NCBI GenBank assembly: GCA_026225555.1
Contig: JAMFSY010000151.1
Span: forward strand, 62,001 to 126,000
Origin: Methylacidiphilales bacterium
GTDB taxonomy: Bacteria; Verrucomicrobiota; Verrucomicrobiia; Methylacidiphilales; UBA1321
Direction: 5' to 3'
DNA length: 64,000 nucleotides
Shown: positions 27,161 through 36,764 of the stretch, in pieces
Position numbering within the stretch: position 1 is the stretch's first letter
Layout: every line of letters starts with the position of its first letter
The notes under the pieces: model-generated
Databases searched by the model: none
Told to the model about the DNA's origin: nothing
What the model saw: the letters and a program-made list of their open reading frames with translations, nothing else
Made by a program: the position numbers and the translations under genes

Positions 27161-28240
27161 TCAGCGCGGAGGCCGGGACGGCTTGAGCGCCAAGATGCGG
27201 GCTTGGTCACGCGCGTTCAGCAACGCCTCATCCCAAGTGATCATCCCGCCCAGGAAAAGTTCTTCGATGCTTTCGTCAAAGGTCTGCATGCCATCCTTCG
27301 TCCCGATCTCGATCATGCTGAGAAGCTGTTGAAAGCGCCGATCGCGCAGACACGAGCGCACGCCATCATTCATCACCATGACTTCGGTGCAGGCGATGCG
27401 CCCCGCGCCATCGGCCCGGGGCAAAAGCCGCTGGGCCACGATGGCCTGCAGCGCATTGGTCAACTGCGCGATGATCTGCGCCTGCTGGTCGGAAGGAAAG
27501 GCATCGACGATGCGGTCAATCGCTTTGGGCGCGTCGATGGTGTGCAAGGTCGCGAGAACCAGATGCCCCGTTTCCGCTGCGGTGATCGCCGCCGAGATCG
27601 TTTCCAGGTCCCGCATTTCGCTGATCAAAATCACATCCGGGTCCTGCCTCAGGACGTGACGCAACGCGGTGGGGAACGACTTGGTGTCGGTGCCGATTTC
27701 CCGCTGTTTCACGCGACAAAGTTTGTGGGTGAAAATGTACTCGATCGGATCCTCGATGGAGACAATGACGCCCGCGCGGGTGGAGTTGATCTCCTCGACC
27801 ATCGCGGCCAGCGTCGTCGTCTTGCCGGAACCGGTGATGCCGGTGACAAGGACCAGCCCCTGCTCCAGTGCGCAAAGTTGCTTGACGATGGGCGGCAGGA
27901 AGAGCGCATCGATGGAGGGGACCTGGTCCGGAATGTACCGGAAAGTCGCCTCGACCACGCCCCGGCTGTAATGCGCGTTGGAGCGAAAGCGGCCCAGCCC
28001 CTTGACCACGAGCGCGAAATCGAGCTCCCACGCTTCCTCAAAACGGGTGCGCTGGTTTTCTGTAAAAACGCTGTAGATCAGGTCGCGGCAGGTCTCCGCT
28101 TCCAGCACGATATCAAGCAGCGGAATCAGCACGCCGTGCAGCCGCATCATGGGCGCGGAATCGACGCAGAGATGAAGATCGGATGCGCCGCGCTCCACCG
28201 TGAGGGTCAGAAAATGAATGATATCGACCGGGATTTCCAT
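27161..28240 (-). CDS. PilT-family twitching motility ATPase
   Basis: PilT ATPases power retraction of type IV pili at the inner-membrane base. The 359-residue protein shows the N-terminal PAS-like domain (HFLTLTVERGASDLHLCVDSAPMMRL). It has Walker A GITGSGKTTT, the Asp box SIEDPIEY, Walker B DVILISEMRDLETI and the His box GHLVLATLHTIDA. The C-terminal part (AGRIACTEVMVMNDGVRSCLR) is typical of PilT. It begins 6 bp after the stop of a second PilT-like gene, forming an operon. The length fits the family. Confidence 0.93.
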   Translation of the reverse strand: MEIPVDIIHFLTLTVERGASDLHLCVDSAPMMRLHGVLIPLLDIVLEAETCRDLIYSVFTENQRTRFEEAWELDFALVVKGLGRFRSNAHYSRGVVEATFRYIPDQVPSIDALFLPPIVKQLCALEQGLVLVTGITGSGKTTTLAAMVEEINSTRAGVIVSIEDPIEYIFTHKLCRVKQREIGTDTKSFPTALRHVLRQDPDVILISEMRDLETISAAITAAETGHLVLATLHTIDAPKAIDRIVDAFPSDQQAQIIAQLTNALQAIVAQRLLPRADGAGRIACTEVMVMNDGVRSCLRDRRFQQLLSMIEIGTKDGMQTFDESIEELFLGGMITWDEALLNARDQARILALKPSRPPR

Positions 28241-28246
28241 AAGGCC

Positions 28247-29311
28247 CTACGCGGAGATGGAGCTGGCGCTGATGCCGCGCAGTTCGCGTTGAAGTTCGTG
28301 GGGATTCGACGCTTCCTGCATCGCGATCTTTTCCGAAATGCGCTCCGCGCGAACCGCGGCGGCGAGCGATTTGAGGAAGGTCACATTGAGCGGATTATCC
28401 CCTCGCGAGATCAAGTCGGCCAACTCGCGGAATTTGCCTTCGAGGATCCATTTGCGGGTGACCGCGTGATTTTCAAAGTGCTCGACGATCAAGGCGCGCC
28501 CATCCGGCGCCGCATTGACCAGGCGTTGACAGAGGATGCCGATGAGCTGCTGCGAAAGGACCTGGAGCACGCCCTCGCGCTCGCGCAGTTCAAAAAGGCG
28601 GGAAAGGCGCTCGAGCGAATCGAGCACGTTGGAACTGTGCAGCGTCGCCAGCACAAGATGGCCCGTCTCCGCCGCCTGCAGCGCGGTGATGGCGGAGGGC
28701 CCGTCGCGAATTTCACCGAGCAGGATCACATCCGGACTTTGCCGCAGAGAACGCCGCAGGCCCTCCGCGAATGAAGGCGTATCGATGCCCACTTCCCGCT
28801 GCGTGAAGAGGCAAAGCGCGGGCTCGAAAAGATACTCGATCGGGTCCTCGATCGTGACGACATGGCGGCGCTGGTGATGGTTCACCCAGTCGAGACAGCT
28901 CGCCAGGGTGGTTGATTTTCCCGCCCCCGTCGGCCCGGTCACGAGAATCAGGCCAGAAGGACGCTGCACCCAGGAAGTCAGCAAATCCACCGGCGCGCCC
29001 AAATCTTTCAGGGAGGGTACCGCGGTCTTGATCGGACGCAGGGCCGCACCCCGCTGAAGCAACGACCGGAAAAGATTCACCCGAAAACGATGACCGGTGG
29101 AATCGACATGGCTTCCATCGAAGTCGAGTGCATCCAGCGATGCTCCACAACGTTGCCAGAAGGCGACGAGGTCCGCCTCCGGCAGCGGCATCTCCGCCGC
29201 CGGCACGAGTTCATTCTGAATCCGAAGCTGGGGAATGCGCCCCACATGAAGAAAAAGATCGGAAGCCCCGTGCTTCGTCGCGAGCTGGCAGAGCTGATCG
29301 ATGAATTCCAC
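28247..29311 (-). CDS. Second PilT/PilU-like ATPase
   Basis: This 354-residue paralogue of the downstream PilT has Walker A GPTGAGKST, Asp box TIEDPIEYLF, Walker B DVILLGEIRD and His box GHLVLATLHSSN. The N-terminal domain starts FIDQLCQLATKHGASDLFLHVG. It is more divergent in the C-terminal domain (NAAPDGRALIVEHFENHAVT), so it may take the role of PilU, the accessory retraction ATPase. The start is GTG; a promoter ends 7 nt upstream. It is first in a two-gene operon. Confidence 0.9.
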   Translation of the reverse strand: MEFIDQLCQLATKHGASDLFLHVGRIPQLRIQNELVPAAEMPLPEADLVAFWQRCGASLDALDFDGSHVDSTGHRFRVNLFRSLLQRGAALRPIKTAVPSLKDLGAPVDLLTSWVQRPSGLILVTGPTGAGKSTTLASCLDWVNHHQRRHVVTIEDPIEYLFEPALCLFTQREVGIDTPSFAEGLRRSLRQSPDVILLGEIRDGPSAITALQAAETGHLVLATLHSSNVLDSLERLSRLFELREREGVLQVLSQQLIGILCQRLVNAAPDGRALIVEHFENHAVTRKWILEGKFRELADLISRGDNPLNVTFLKSLAAAVRAERISEKIAMQEASNPHELQRELRGISASSISA

Positions 29312-29318
29312 AGTCCTC

Positions 29319-29347
29319 AGGATAGCGGCTTTTTCGGAACTTCACAA
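29319..29347 (-). promoter_or_regulatory. Promoter giving a leaderless mRNA (PilT-like operon)
   Basis: On the minus strand TTGTGA, a 17-bp spacer and TATCCT end 7 nt before the GTG at 29311. A purine stretch (GAGGA) lies in the gap but is too close to the start codon to act as a normal Shine-Dalgarno site. Confidence 0.5.
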
Positions 29348-29374
29348 ACAACTCGCCCGGGTCCGACCTAATTT

Positions 29375-30352
29375 CTACTCGTGCCCGGCGATGGCGTGGG
29401 GCACGTAAGGCTCGTTCAGGCGCGCGATTTCCTCGGGACTGAGCATCACCTTTTCCGCCGCGATGGCATCGGCCAGGTGATGCGCCTTCGATGCGCCGAC
29501 AATCGGAGCGACCATCGCCGGTTGATGCAGCAGCCACGCCAGCGCGAGTTGCGCCTGGGGGATTCCGCGCTGCTTGCTCAGCTCTTCGAGACGGTCGAGC
29601 ACCTGCTGATCGGCCTGCTCCGTATTCTTGTAAAGTTTCGTGGCGAAATCATCGGTCTTCGCGCGCGTTGTCTGCGCTTGGCGATTGCCTGCCAGGACGC
29701 CGCGGGCCAGCGGGCTCCATGGAATCAAACCGATGCCCTCGGCTTCGCAGAGCGGATTCATTTCCCGTTCCTCTTCGCGGTAAAGGAGGTTGTAGTGATT
29801 CTGCATGGTGGAGAAACGGGCCCAGCCATTCTGATCCGAAATGGCGAGCATCTGGGCGAACTGCCAGGCGAACATGGAGGACGCACCAATATAGAGGACC
29901 TTGCCTTCGCGCACCGCGTCGTTCAGCGCCTCCAGCGTTTCCTCCATCGGCGTGTGGGGATCGAAGCGATGGATCTGGTAAAGATCGATGTAATCGGTGC
30001 CGAGTCGGCGAAGGCTTTCATCGAGCGCGTGGCGGATATGCTTGCGCGACAGGCCCTGCTGATTCGGGTCGTCTCCCATCGCGTTAAAGACCTTCGTGGC
30101 GATCACCACCCGGTCGCGCGAAGGACCAAAATCCTTCAGCGCGCGACCGAGAATCTCCTCGCTCGCGCCCAACGAATAGACATCCGCGGTGTCGAAAAAA
30201 TTGATGCCGGCCTCCAGGGCTTCCTTGATGAAAGGACGGCTCGCCTCTTCTTCCAGAATCCACTCCCGCCATTTCTTCGACCCATAAGTCATCGTACCGA
30301 GACAAATTCGCGAGACCTTCAGGCCGGTCGAGCCGAGATTGACGTATTGCAT
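29375..30352 (-). CDS. Aldo/keto reductase
   Basis: A 325-residue NADPH-dependent oxidoreductase of the AKR family. It shows the N-terminal signature MQYVNLGSTGLKVSRICLGTM and the catalytic tetrad region FFDTADVYSLGASEEILG with Asp and Tyr. A Lys lies in VVIATKVF and a His in YQIHRFDPHTP. The C-terminal cofactor-binding part (MVAPIVGASKAHHLADAI) is also present. The sequence is closest to the YajO/Tas-like subgroup; the substrate is unknown. The start at 30352 corresponds to the usual N-terminus; the track start (30436) adds 28 unrelated residues. A weak promoter (TTGATG-16-TAAGAA) ends 7 nt upstream. Confidence 0.92.
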   Translation of the reverse strand: MQYVNLGSTGLKVSRICLGTMTYGSKKWREWILEEEASRPFIKEALEAGINFFDTADVYSLGASEEILGRALKDFGPSRDRVVIATKVFNAMGDDPNQQGLSRKHIRHALDESLRRLGTDYIDLYQIHRFDPHTPMEETLEALNDAVREGKVLYIGASSMFAWQFAQMLAISDQNGWARFSTMQNHYNLLYREEEREMNPLCEAEGIGLIPWSPLARGVLAGNRQAQTTRAKTDDFATKLYKNTEQADQQVLDRLEELSKQRGIPQAQLALAWLLHQPAMVAPIVGASKAHHLADAIAAEKVMLSPEEIARLNEPYVPHAIAGHE

Positions 30353-30359
30353 AGAGATA

Positions 30360-30387
30360 TTCTTAGCCGCGAAAACGAGATCATCAA
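30360..30387 (-). promoter_or_regulatory. Possible leaderless promoter of the aldo/keto reductase
   Basis: On the minus strand TTGATG, a 16-bp spacer and TAAGAA end 7 nt before the ATG at 30352. The -10 is poor, but the geometry repeats that of other genes here. Confidence 0.35.
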
Positions 30388-30468
30388 CCCACGCAGGCCG
30401 ATTTCGGCCGACTCCATTCCATACGAGGGCTTGCATGGCGAGGTTTGGCGAGAGACGCTAAGCCCCGG

Positions 30469-30888
30469 ATGGAGCGGATCACTAAAAAAGAATTTCGCCT
30501 GGTCCTGATCGACGACGATCCGCACGACCTCTTTTTTGTGAAGCTCGCGCTGGAGAAGGCGGGCTTTCCTCCGCCACTTCGGGAACTGGGCGATGGCGCC
30601 GCCGCGCTCGACTACTTCAAGGCGATTGAGAAATCGCCGGACGAATGGCCCCACATTGTGGTGATGGATTTGAAAATGCCCCGCCTGAATGGAGATGAAG
30701 TTCTGCGCTGGCTGCGCGAACATCCCGTTTACCGCGAGATGCCTGTCATCATTCTGAGCTCATCCGACGAAATGTCGGATATCAAGAAAACCACCCGCCT
30801 GGGCATTTTGAGATATCTCACCAAGCAGGTGCATTGCGACGATCTTGTCTCCGCGCTGGAGCGCTTCCTCGCGCTCAGTAAGATCTAG
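30469..30888 (+). CDS. Single-domain response regulator (Rcp1/CheY-like)
   Basis: The 139-residue protein consists only of a receiver domain. The acidic pair is in LVLIDDDPHD, the phosphoacceptor Asp in VVMDLKMPRLNG, the conserved Ser in VIILSSSDE and the Lys in YLTKQVHCDD. The longer N-terminus and the segment IKKTTRLGI place it near the Rcp1 type of regulators that work with phytochrome-like histidine kinases. The partner kinase is not adjacent. The start MERITKKEF at 30469 is preferred over the TTG at 30445. Confidence 0.88.
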   Translation: MERITKKEFRLVLIDDDPHDLFFVKLALEKAGFPPPLRELGDGAAALDYFKAIEKSPDEWPHIVVMDLKMPRLNGDEVLRWLREHPVYREMPVIILSSSDEMSDIKKTTRLGILRYLTKQVHCDDLVSALERFLALSKI

Positions 30889-30892
30889 TCCT

Positions 30893-31078
30893 TTATGCCG
30901 TGACATCCGGGCCCGTCGGACGCCTGCGGCTTACTTCCGCGCGATCGGTCGAGTCGAGGTGAGGAACTTTTTTCGATTCTTCCTTCTTCTTCCGTAATTC
31001 CTGGATGCTCGGAATGGGGCCGGAGAGTCCCGACCAGCCGGGTAGGTCAGCGATTAAATTCTTCACTTCGTATTGCAT
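30893..31078 (-). CDS. Possible small protein, 61 residues, unknown
   Basis: The ORF begins MQYEVKNLIADLPGWSGLSG and ends in a Lys/Glu-rich and Arg-rich charged tail (LRKKKEESKK..). A purine-rich AAGAGAG precedes the ATG at short distance. The longer track ORF (to 31264) adds residues without protein-like character. No family was recognised, and coding status is uncertain. It converges with the response regulator gene, 4 bp apart. Confidence 0.35.
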   Translation of the reverse strand: MQYEVKNLIADLPGWSGLSGPIPSIQELRKKKEESKKVPHLDSTDRAEVSRRRPTGPDVTA

Positions 31079-31335
31079 AAACTCTCTTAGGCAAGATGGA
31101 TGCCAACCCTTGAACGTACAAGTAAGAGACCGGGTTTCCTTCGCGCCCCAAGTTGCCGCCAACCGGTTAACCAGCTTTTTATGAGTTACTTGCGATAATG
31201 AGCAGGAGGATCTACCCGCAAGCGGGAATCTCTCGCGAATCCGTTCCGGTAGGAGTAAGATCATTCCCTAGGCAACATTGGATCGCAAAAGCGGCAACTT
31301 GTGTCACTTTTATAGAGCATTTCCCTCCGGCTTCC

Positions 31336-33102
31336 ATGACTACCGATATCGCTTCTTTCGACCCCGAAGTCATTTCCCTGCTGGAAGCCAAGCCGCTCGA
31401 GCCTGAATTGTGGGAACGACTCGCGGAAGCCGCGCGGCTGCGTCAGGACGCGCTGAGTCAAAAGAGTCTTGAAGTTATTCTCGCCGGTTTGCGGGCATTG
31501 CGCCAGGCCACTGAAACAGCCCAGAGTCGCAACCAACGTTTACCGGCTCCCTCGCCTCTCGCTGCGCCTCTCTTCTCCCGGCTGGCCAAGGCGTGCAACG
31601 ATCCTCGCTTGCTCAAGGAAGCGGGCATGCTTTATCTCTCCACCTGGCGCCTGCCGGACATCGCGCTGCAACATTTCGAGCGTTGCCAGCGCCTCGGCGA
31701 ACCGGAAAAAGATTTGCGGCCGCTGATCGAGGCTGCGGCCGTTTCCGTGCAACGCCTTCTCGCGGCGCAGTCGGGAAAGAAGCCCGCCAATTCCGGCGTC
31801 AGTGGCACGCATCACGCCAGTCCCGTCGTGGTGGATATGATGCGCAACACGCAAATGGTCATGCCGAATCGCGTCGTCCCGGCAAGCGTCACGGTCATTT
31901 CCAGGTCCACGGAAGAAGCCACCGAGGAACCCCTGCCCAAGAGCGGTGTCGAATGCCTGCGCGAGGCACCTTCGGCCATCGCCCAGGGACGGCTCGTGCG
32001 CGCGAAGGCTCTTCTCCTCCGCGCCGGAGACAATCCGCGGCACGGTCGCGAAGCCGGGCAGGCGTGGGCCAGCCTCGGCAAGGCGCACTATGAAAACGGC
32101 GTTTTTTCAGAAATGGAAATGGCCTACCAGGAGGCCTCCAAATCGGAGCCCGAAACGATGGTCGCGCAATTCAATCTCGCGCTGGCGAAGCAGCTCAATC
32201 GGAAGTTTGAGCAGGCCGAGGCACTTTATCTCACGGCGGACCACATCCAACCGAATCATCCCAAAGTCTGGTGTAATCTCGGCTCCCTTTACTTCCAAAT
32301 GGGCCGCTACGCCGATGCGGAGAAATCGCTGCGCCGCGCGGTCCAGGCCGACCCTGATTATGCCCGCGCCTGGGACAATCTCGCCTCCGCGCTGGGAGCG
32401 CAGAATAAATTGGATGAGTCGCTGGAAGCCTGCCGCCAGGCCATCGAATTGCGTCCGGGATATCCCGAAGCCTACTTCAAAATGGGCGTGATCTTCTTTG
32501 GCCGCCGTTCTCCCGCCGAAGCGGCGGAAGCCTTTCGGCACGCCACCGCGCTGCCTCATCTCGCGCCGTTTGCCTATGCTTTCCTCGGCTCGATCCACGC
32601 CCGGCTGGAGCAGACCGGCCCGGCCACCCAGGCCATTGAACGCGCCGCGCAGCTCGATCCCAAATGCGAGTTGCTTTGGACGGCCTGGAACGAGTTGGGT
32701 AAAGCGCATTATACCCTGGGGGCTTATCGCCCGGCGGCGGAGGCCTTCGAAAAGGCGACCGAAATCAAACCCGGCGAATCGGAAGGCTGGTTCAATCTCG
32801 GCCTGGCCAGCCACGTCGGCGGCCAGCGAGAGCAGGCCCGCGAGTACTACCGGAAATCGGTGGAGCTGAACGGGGACCTGCATCTGGCCTGGCACAACCT
32901 GGGCATCGTCTGCGCCGAGCTGAAACGGCACGATGAGGCGATTGACGCTTTTCGAAACGAGCTGCGGATCAAGCCAAACAACGCGCGCGGCTGGTATGAT
33001 CTCGGTGTCACCCTGGAGTCGGCCGGCCTGGAAAGTGAAGCCCTGGCCGCTTTCGAAAAAGCGGAGCAGCTCGAGCATCCCCAGGTCGCCAGCGCGGCGT
33101 GA
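31336..33102 (+). CDS. TPR-repeat protein (about ten repeats)
   Basis: A 588-residue soluble protein. The N-terminal third is helical without clear repeats. The C-terminal two thirds consist of regular TPR units such as AWASLGKAHYENGVFSEMEM, KVWCNLGSLYFQMGRYADAE, AWDNLASALGAQNKLDESLE and AWHNLGIVCAELKRHDEAID. There is no signal peptide or catalytic domain. The track start at 31198 adds 46 residues; the ATG at 31336 gives a natural N-terminus (MTTDIASFDPEVISLLEAK). Such arrays are scaffolds; the partner is unknown. Confidence 0.82.
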   Translation: MTTDIASFDPEVISLLEAKPLEPELWERLAEAARLRQDALSQKSLEVILAGLRALRQATETAQSRNQRLPAPSPLAAPLFSRLAKACNDPRLLKEAGMLYLSTWRLPDIALQHFERCQRLGEPEKDLRPLIEAAAVSVQRLLAAQSGKKPANSGVSGTHHASPVVVDMMRNTQMVMPNRVVPASVTVISRSTEEATEEPLPKSGVECLREAPSAIAQGRLVRAKALLLRAGDNPRHGREAGQAWASLGKAHYENGVFSEMEMAYQEASKSEPETMVAQFNLALAKQLNRKFEQAEALYLTADHIQPNHPKVWCNLGSLYFQMGRYADAEKSLRRAVQADPDYARAWDNLASALGAQNKLDESLEACRQAIELRPGYPEAYFKMGVIFFGRRSPAEAAEAFRHATALPHLAPFAYAFLGSIHARLEQTGPATQAIERAAQLDPKCELLWTAWNELGKAHYTLGAYRPAAEAFEKATEIKPGESEGWFNLGLASHVGGQREQAREYYRKSVELNGDLHLAWHNLGIVCAELKRHDEAIDAFRNELRIKPNNARGWYDLGVTLESAGLESEALAAFEKAEQLEHPQVASAA

Positions 33103-33181
33103 TTTTGCCCGGCCCACCGGACCTGCGTGAATTTCAAATGCGGGTCGGAACGGTACTTGATCTGCTCTTCATGATCTCTCA

Positions 33182-33874
33182 ATGAAAATCAGCGTCCTGC
33201 AACATGCCTCCTGCGAAGGCCCCGGCGAAATCGGGAAATGGGCCATCGACCGCGGCCATGTCGTCCACATCACCCACCTTTACCGGGGCGATTCCCTGCC
33301 CGCTCTCGATTCATACGACTTGCTCGTCGTCATGGGCGGGGAGATGAACATCTATCAGGACCGCGATTATCCCTGGCTCAAGCCGGAACGCCAACTCATC
33401 CGCGCCACCATGAGCGCCGGCAAGCGCGTGATCGGAATTTGTCTCGGGTCGCAGTTGATCGCCGACGCCTTGGGCGGACGCGTCACGCAAAATCCGGTCT
33501 ACGAAATCGGCTGGTTTCCCATTCGTTTCACGGCCGAGGCGCATGAACGTTTTTCCCATCTTCCCGTTTCCGCCACCGTGCTGCACTGGCACGGCGACAC
33601 CTTCGAACTGCCTGCCGAGGCCACACGGCTCGCCGCGAGCGAGGGCTGTCCCGAGCAGGGTTTTGTTGTGAAGGACAAATGCCTGGGCCTGCAATTCCAC
33701 TTGGAAATGGATCCGGACCTGGTGCGGCAGACCGTGGAGGGAAGCTCCGATTTCTCGCTCTGGCCGAAGGGGCCTTACGTGCAGACGCCGGAGAAAATCC
33801 TGGGACACGCGCCCGATTACAGTGCGCCGAACCGGAAGTTTCTTTACGATCTGCTCGACGCGTTTTGTCTTTGA
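33182..33874 (+). CDS. Class I glutamine amidotransferase-like protein (GMP synthase-like)
   Basis: The 230-residue protein has LLVVMGGEMNIYQD, the nucleophile elbow VIGICLGSQLIADALGG with Cys, the His-containing segment VLHWHGDTFELP, and the C-terminal catalytic His/Glu in LQFHLEMDP. It is a stand-alone amidotransferase domain of the kind often annotated as GMP-synthase-like; the acceptor enzyme is unknown. The gene starts 79 bp after the TPR gene. An ROK gene converges 19 bp downstream. Confidence 0.88.
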   Translation: MKISVLQHASCEGPGEIGKWAIDRGHVVHITHLYRGDSLPALDSYDLLVVMGGEMNIYQDRDYPWLKPERQLIRATMSAGKRVIGICLGSQLIADALGGRVTQNPVYEIGWFPIRFTAEAHERFSHLPVSATVLHWHGDTFELPAEATRLAASEGCPEQGFVVKDKCLGLQFHLEMDPDLVRQTVEGSSDFSLWPKGPYVQTPEKILGHAPDYSAPNRKFLYDLLDAFCL

Positions 33875-33893
33875 CGCCCTTCACGCGAAAAGA

Positions 33894-34793
33894 TCACGCC
33901 ACCAGCATCGCCGCGCCGAAAACACCGGCGCTGTCACCCAGCGTTGGCTTGAGCAACGCGGCTTCGAATGTCGGGTTGAAAATCTTCGCGGCGATCTTCT
34001 CCCGCATTTCCGCGGTGTAGAGCGCCTCGATATTGCCCACTCCGCCACCAATGACGATGGCATGCGGATCAAGCACATCGATGATCGGATAGATCGCCTT
34101 TGCGAAAGTATCGGTCAAATGATCCAGCGTCGCCTGCGCATGGACATCGCCCTGGCTGGCGCGGGCGGCGATGTCCTTCAGCTTCCGGGTTTCGCCGGAG
34201 CGCTGCGCGTAAAAACGTTCCAGGCCAGGCCCGGCGATGAGCGCCTCCACCGTGCCGCGCGTGCCGTAACTCGAGACCGGACCCTCGGGATCAATAATCA
34301 ACTGCCCCCACTCGCCGGCAATACCATGACAACCATTGAGCACCTGCCCGTTAACCACGATTCCTCCGCCCGCACCCGTGCCTAAAATAATGCCGAACAC
34401 GGTGGGAAAACCGCGCGCTGCACCGAGGGTCGCCTCCGCCAGCGCAAAACAGTTGGCGTCGTTGGCGAGAACGAAAGAGGTCTGCTGATCGCTTTCCACA
34501 TCGCGGCCGAGGAATTGGCCATTGAGACATTGCGCGTTGGAATTCTTCAACTTGTCGGTCCGCGGATCGATCACCCCGGGTGTACCCATGCCGATCCTTG
34601 GCGGAAAAGGCAGGCCGGTTTCCGCGCTCATCATCCGGCACAGCTTGGAAATCTGCGCGCGAATGTGGGGATAACCTTGATCGGATTCGGTCGATACGCG
34701 CAGGCGGCAGAGCGGTTTTTCCGGCACGGCGGGATCGAGGATGACTCCCTCGATTTTTGTGCCGCCCAGATCGATGCCCCAGAGATGTGCCAT
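33894..34793 (-). CDS. ROK-family sugar kinase with lost zinc site
   Basis: A 299-residue ROK protein with the ATP-binding motif WGIDLGGTKIEGVI, the sugar-binding/catalytic region FVLANDANCFALAEA, and GIILGTGAGGGIVVNG. The segment GIAGEWGQ aligns with GIAGEWGH of N-acetylglucosamine kinase NagK, but the zinc-ligand His is Gln. The following CxCGxxGC stretch reads SSYGTRGTVE, so all zinc ligands are missing. The catalytic Asp is kept, so kinase activity is possible. It lies 23 bp downstream of clpX and probably belongs to the tig-clpP-clpX transcript. Confidence 0.85.
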   Translation of the reverse strand: MAHLWGIDLGGTKIEGVILDPAVPEKPLCRLRVSTESDQGYPHIRAQISKLCRMMSAETGLPFPPRIGMGTPGVIDPRTDKLKNSNAQCLNGQFLGRDVESDQQTSFVLANDANCFALAEATLGAARGFPTVFGIILGTGAGGGIVVNGQVLNGCHGIAGEWGQLIIDPEGPVSSYGTRGTVEALIAGPGLERFYAQRSGETRKLKDIAARASQGDVHAQATLDHLTDTFAKAIYPIIDVLDPHAIVIGGGVGNIEALYTAEMREKIAAKIFNPTFEAALLKPTLGDSAGVFGAAMLVA

Positions 34794-34816
34794 TTGCCCG
34801 AAAGGAAAAGGAGCGA

Positions 34817-36106
34817 CTAAGCCGCTTCCTTGTCCTGCTTGCGCCGGATGAGCGGGGACTTCTTGCCGTCGATCACCGCGCGATTGATCGTCACTTCGAG
34901 AATGTCCTCGCGAGAGGGAAGATCATACATGAGATCGAGCATCAGCTTTTCCAGGATGGCCCGGAGCGCCCGCGCGCCGGTGCCCTTGCGCACGGCTTCC
35001 TGCGCCAGCGCCTTGAGCGCGTCCTTGGTGAAGGTCAGCCCCACGTTATCCATCGCGAAAAGCTTGGTGTACTGCTTGGTCAGCGCGTTTTTGGTGTCGG
35101 TCAGCACCTGGACCAGTTCCTCTTCGGTGAGTTCGTCGAGGACGGCAATCATCGGGAGGCGCCCGATGAATTCGGGAATCAAACCGAATGTGAGCAGGTC
35201 TTCCGGCTCCACCTGTCGCGTGATGCCGGAGGCGGGCAGCGAGGAGTTCGCCGGGGTCTCCGTCTTGGATGCTCCGCTGAAACCGAGCGCGTTACTGCCC
35301 ACCCGGCGGCGGATGATCTTGTCCAGCCCGACGAAAGCGCCACCGCAAATAAAGAGGATCCGCTCCGTGTTCACCTGGATATATTCCTGGTGCGGATGCT
35401 TGCGCCCGCCCTGGGGCGGCACGTTGCAGACGGTGCCTTCCAGAATTTTCAGCAGCCCCTGCTGCACGCCCTCGCCGGAGACATCGCGTGTGATGGAAAC
35501 GTTGTCGGTCTTGCGCCCGATCTTGTCGATCTCGTCGATGTAAACGATGCCGATCTCCGCGCGCTTCACGTCATAATCGGCGTTCTGCAAAAGGCGCAGC
35601 ACGATTGTCTCGACGTCCTCGCCGACGTAACCGGCCTCGGTGATCGTCGTCGCATCCGCGATGCAGAAGGGCACGTCGAGGATCTTGGCCAGCGTGCGCG
35701 CGAGGAGCGTCTTGCCGGAACCGGTCGGCCCCATGAGCAGGATGTTGCTCTTCTCGATTTCCACCTCCGAGGAGGCATTCAGAGCGATCTCGGTCTTCTG
35801 ACGGTTCGCCTGGCCGGCGACGATCCGCTTGTAGTGATTGTGCACCGCAACGGCGAGGGTCTTCTTCGCGAATTCCTGGCCGATGACGTGGCGATCCAGC
35901 TCGCGCTTGATATCGACCGGCTTGATCAACTGCACTTCGGTGTTCGAGCGCCGCGCTTCTTCCTTCGTTTCCTTATCGAGGATATTCTTGCACACGTTGA
36001 TGCAGGAATCGCAGATATAGACGCCCGGTCCCGCGATCAATTTGCGCACCTCGGCGTGGCTCTTTCCGCAGAAAGAGCACATCGTTAAGTTCGCGGGGCG
36101 CGCCAT
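34817..36106 (-). CDS. clpX: ATP-dependent Clp protease ATP-binding subunit ClpX
   Basis: ClpX is the AAA+ unfoldase of the ClpXP protease. The 429-residue protein has the N-terminal zinc-binding domain ([23 protein letters not shown]) and Walker A GPTGSGKT. Walker B is in [13 protein letters not shown], the pore loop GYVGEDVE, and sensor 2 in [10 protein letters not shown]. The IGF-like loop that docks ClpP appears as LGFSGAS. It starts 6 bp after clpP, as in the classical tig-clpP-clpX operon. The length is typical. Confidence 0.98.
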   Translation of the reverse strand: MARPANLTMCSFCGKSHAEVRKLIAGPGVYICDSCINVCKNILDKETKEEARRSNTEVQLIKPVDIKRELDRHVIGQEFAKKTLAVAVHNHYKRIVAGQANRQKTEIALNASSEVEIEKSNILLMGPTGSGKTLLARTLAKILDVPFCIADATTITEAGYVGEDVETIVLRLLQNADYDVKRAEIGIVYIDEIDKIGRKTDNVSITRDVSGEGVQQGLLKILEGTVCNVPPQGGRKHPHQEYIQVNTERILFICGGAFVGLDKIIRRRVGSNALGFSGASKTETPANSSLPASGITRQVEPEDLLTFGLIPEFIGRLPMIAVLDELTEEELVQVLTDTKNALTKQYTKLFAMDNVGLTFTKDALKALAQEAVRKGTGARALRAILEKLMLDLMYDLPSREDILEVTINRAVIDGKKSPLIRRKQDKEAA

Positions 36107-36112
36107 GGGAAA

Positions 36113-36754
36113 TTACTTTTTATCTGCGGTTTCGCCGATAATCGGGAGTTCCCGGCGGGACTTGACCACTTCGTCCACGATGCCGTATTCCTTCGCGGCG
36201 TCGGCGCTCATGTAATTGTCGCGCTCCATGTCACGGTCGATCCGCTCCACCGGCTGGCCGGTGTGGGAGGCCATGATTTCATTCAGGCTCTTTTTCAGGC
36301 GCAGGATTTCCTTGGCCTGGATGCTGATGTCGCTGGCCTGGCCGCGCGCGCCGCCGCTCGGCTGGTGGATCATGATCCGCGAGTTCGGCAGCGAGAAGCG
36401 TTTGCCCTTCGTCCCGGCGGCAAGGAGCACGGCGCCCATACTGGCCGCCATGCCGATGCAGTAGGTCGCCACGTCGCAGGTCATGAACTGCATCGTGTCG
36501 TAAATCGCCATGCCCGCCGTGACGTAACCGCCCGGCGAGTGGATGTAGAGGCTGATGTCCTTCTTCGAGTCCTCCATCTGGAGAAACAGCAACTGGGCGA
36601 TGATGATATTCGCCACCGTGTCGTCGATCGGCGTGCCGAGGAAAATAATCCGGTCCTTGAGCAACCGGGAATAAATGTCGTAGGCGCGCTCGCCCCGGCC
36701 AGTCTGTTCGATGACCGTGGGGACGAGATAGGAAGAACTCAGGACGTCTTGCAT
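36113..36754 (-). CDS. clpP: ATP-dependent Clp protease proteolytic subunit
   Basis: The 213-residue serine peptidase has the nucleophile in [19 protein letters not shown], the catalytic His in [12 protein letters not shown], and the Asp in the region [18 protein letters not shown]. The N-terminus ([22 protein letters not shown]) is standard. It assembles as two heptamer rings capped by ClpX. It lies between tig (10 bp) and clpX (6 bp) on one transcript. Confidence 0.98.
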   Translation of the reverse strand: MQDVLSSSYLVPTVIEQTGRGERAYDIYSRLLKDRIIFLGTPIDDTVANIIIAQLLFLQMEDSKKDISLYIHSPGGYVTAGMAIYDTMQFMTCDVATYCIGMAASMGAVLLAAGTKGKRFSLPNSRIMIHQPSGGARGQASDISIQAKEILRLKKSLNEIMASHTGQPVERIDRDMERDNYMSADAAKEYGIVDEVVKSRRELPIIGETADKK

Positions 36755-36764
36755 AGGACTGAAG

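Noticed and set aside
27116-28774. 552-residue plus-strand ORF
   Set aside because: It covers the antisense of both PilT genes including their boundary; no protein family pattern.
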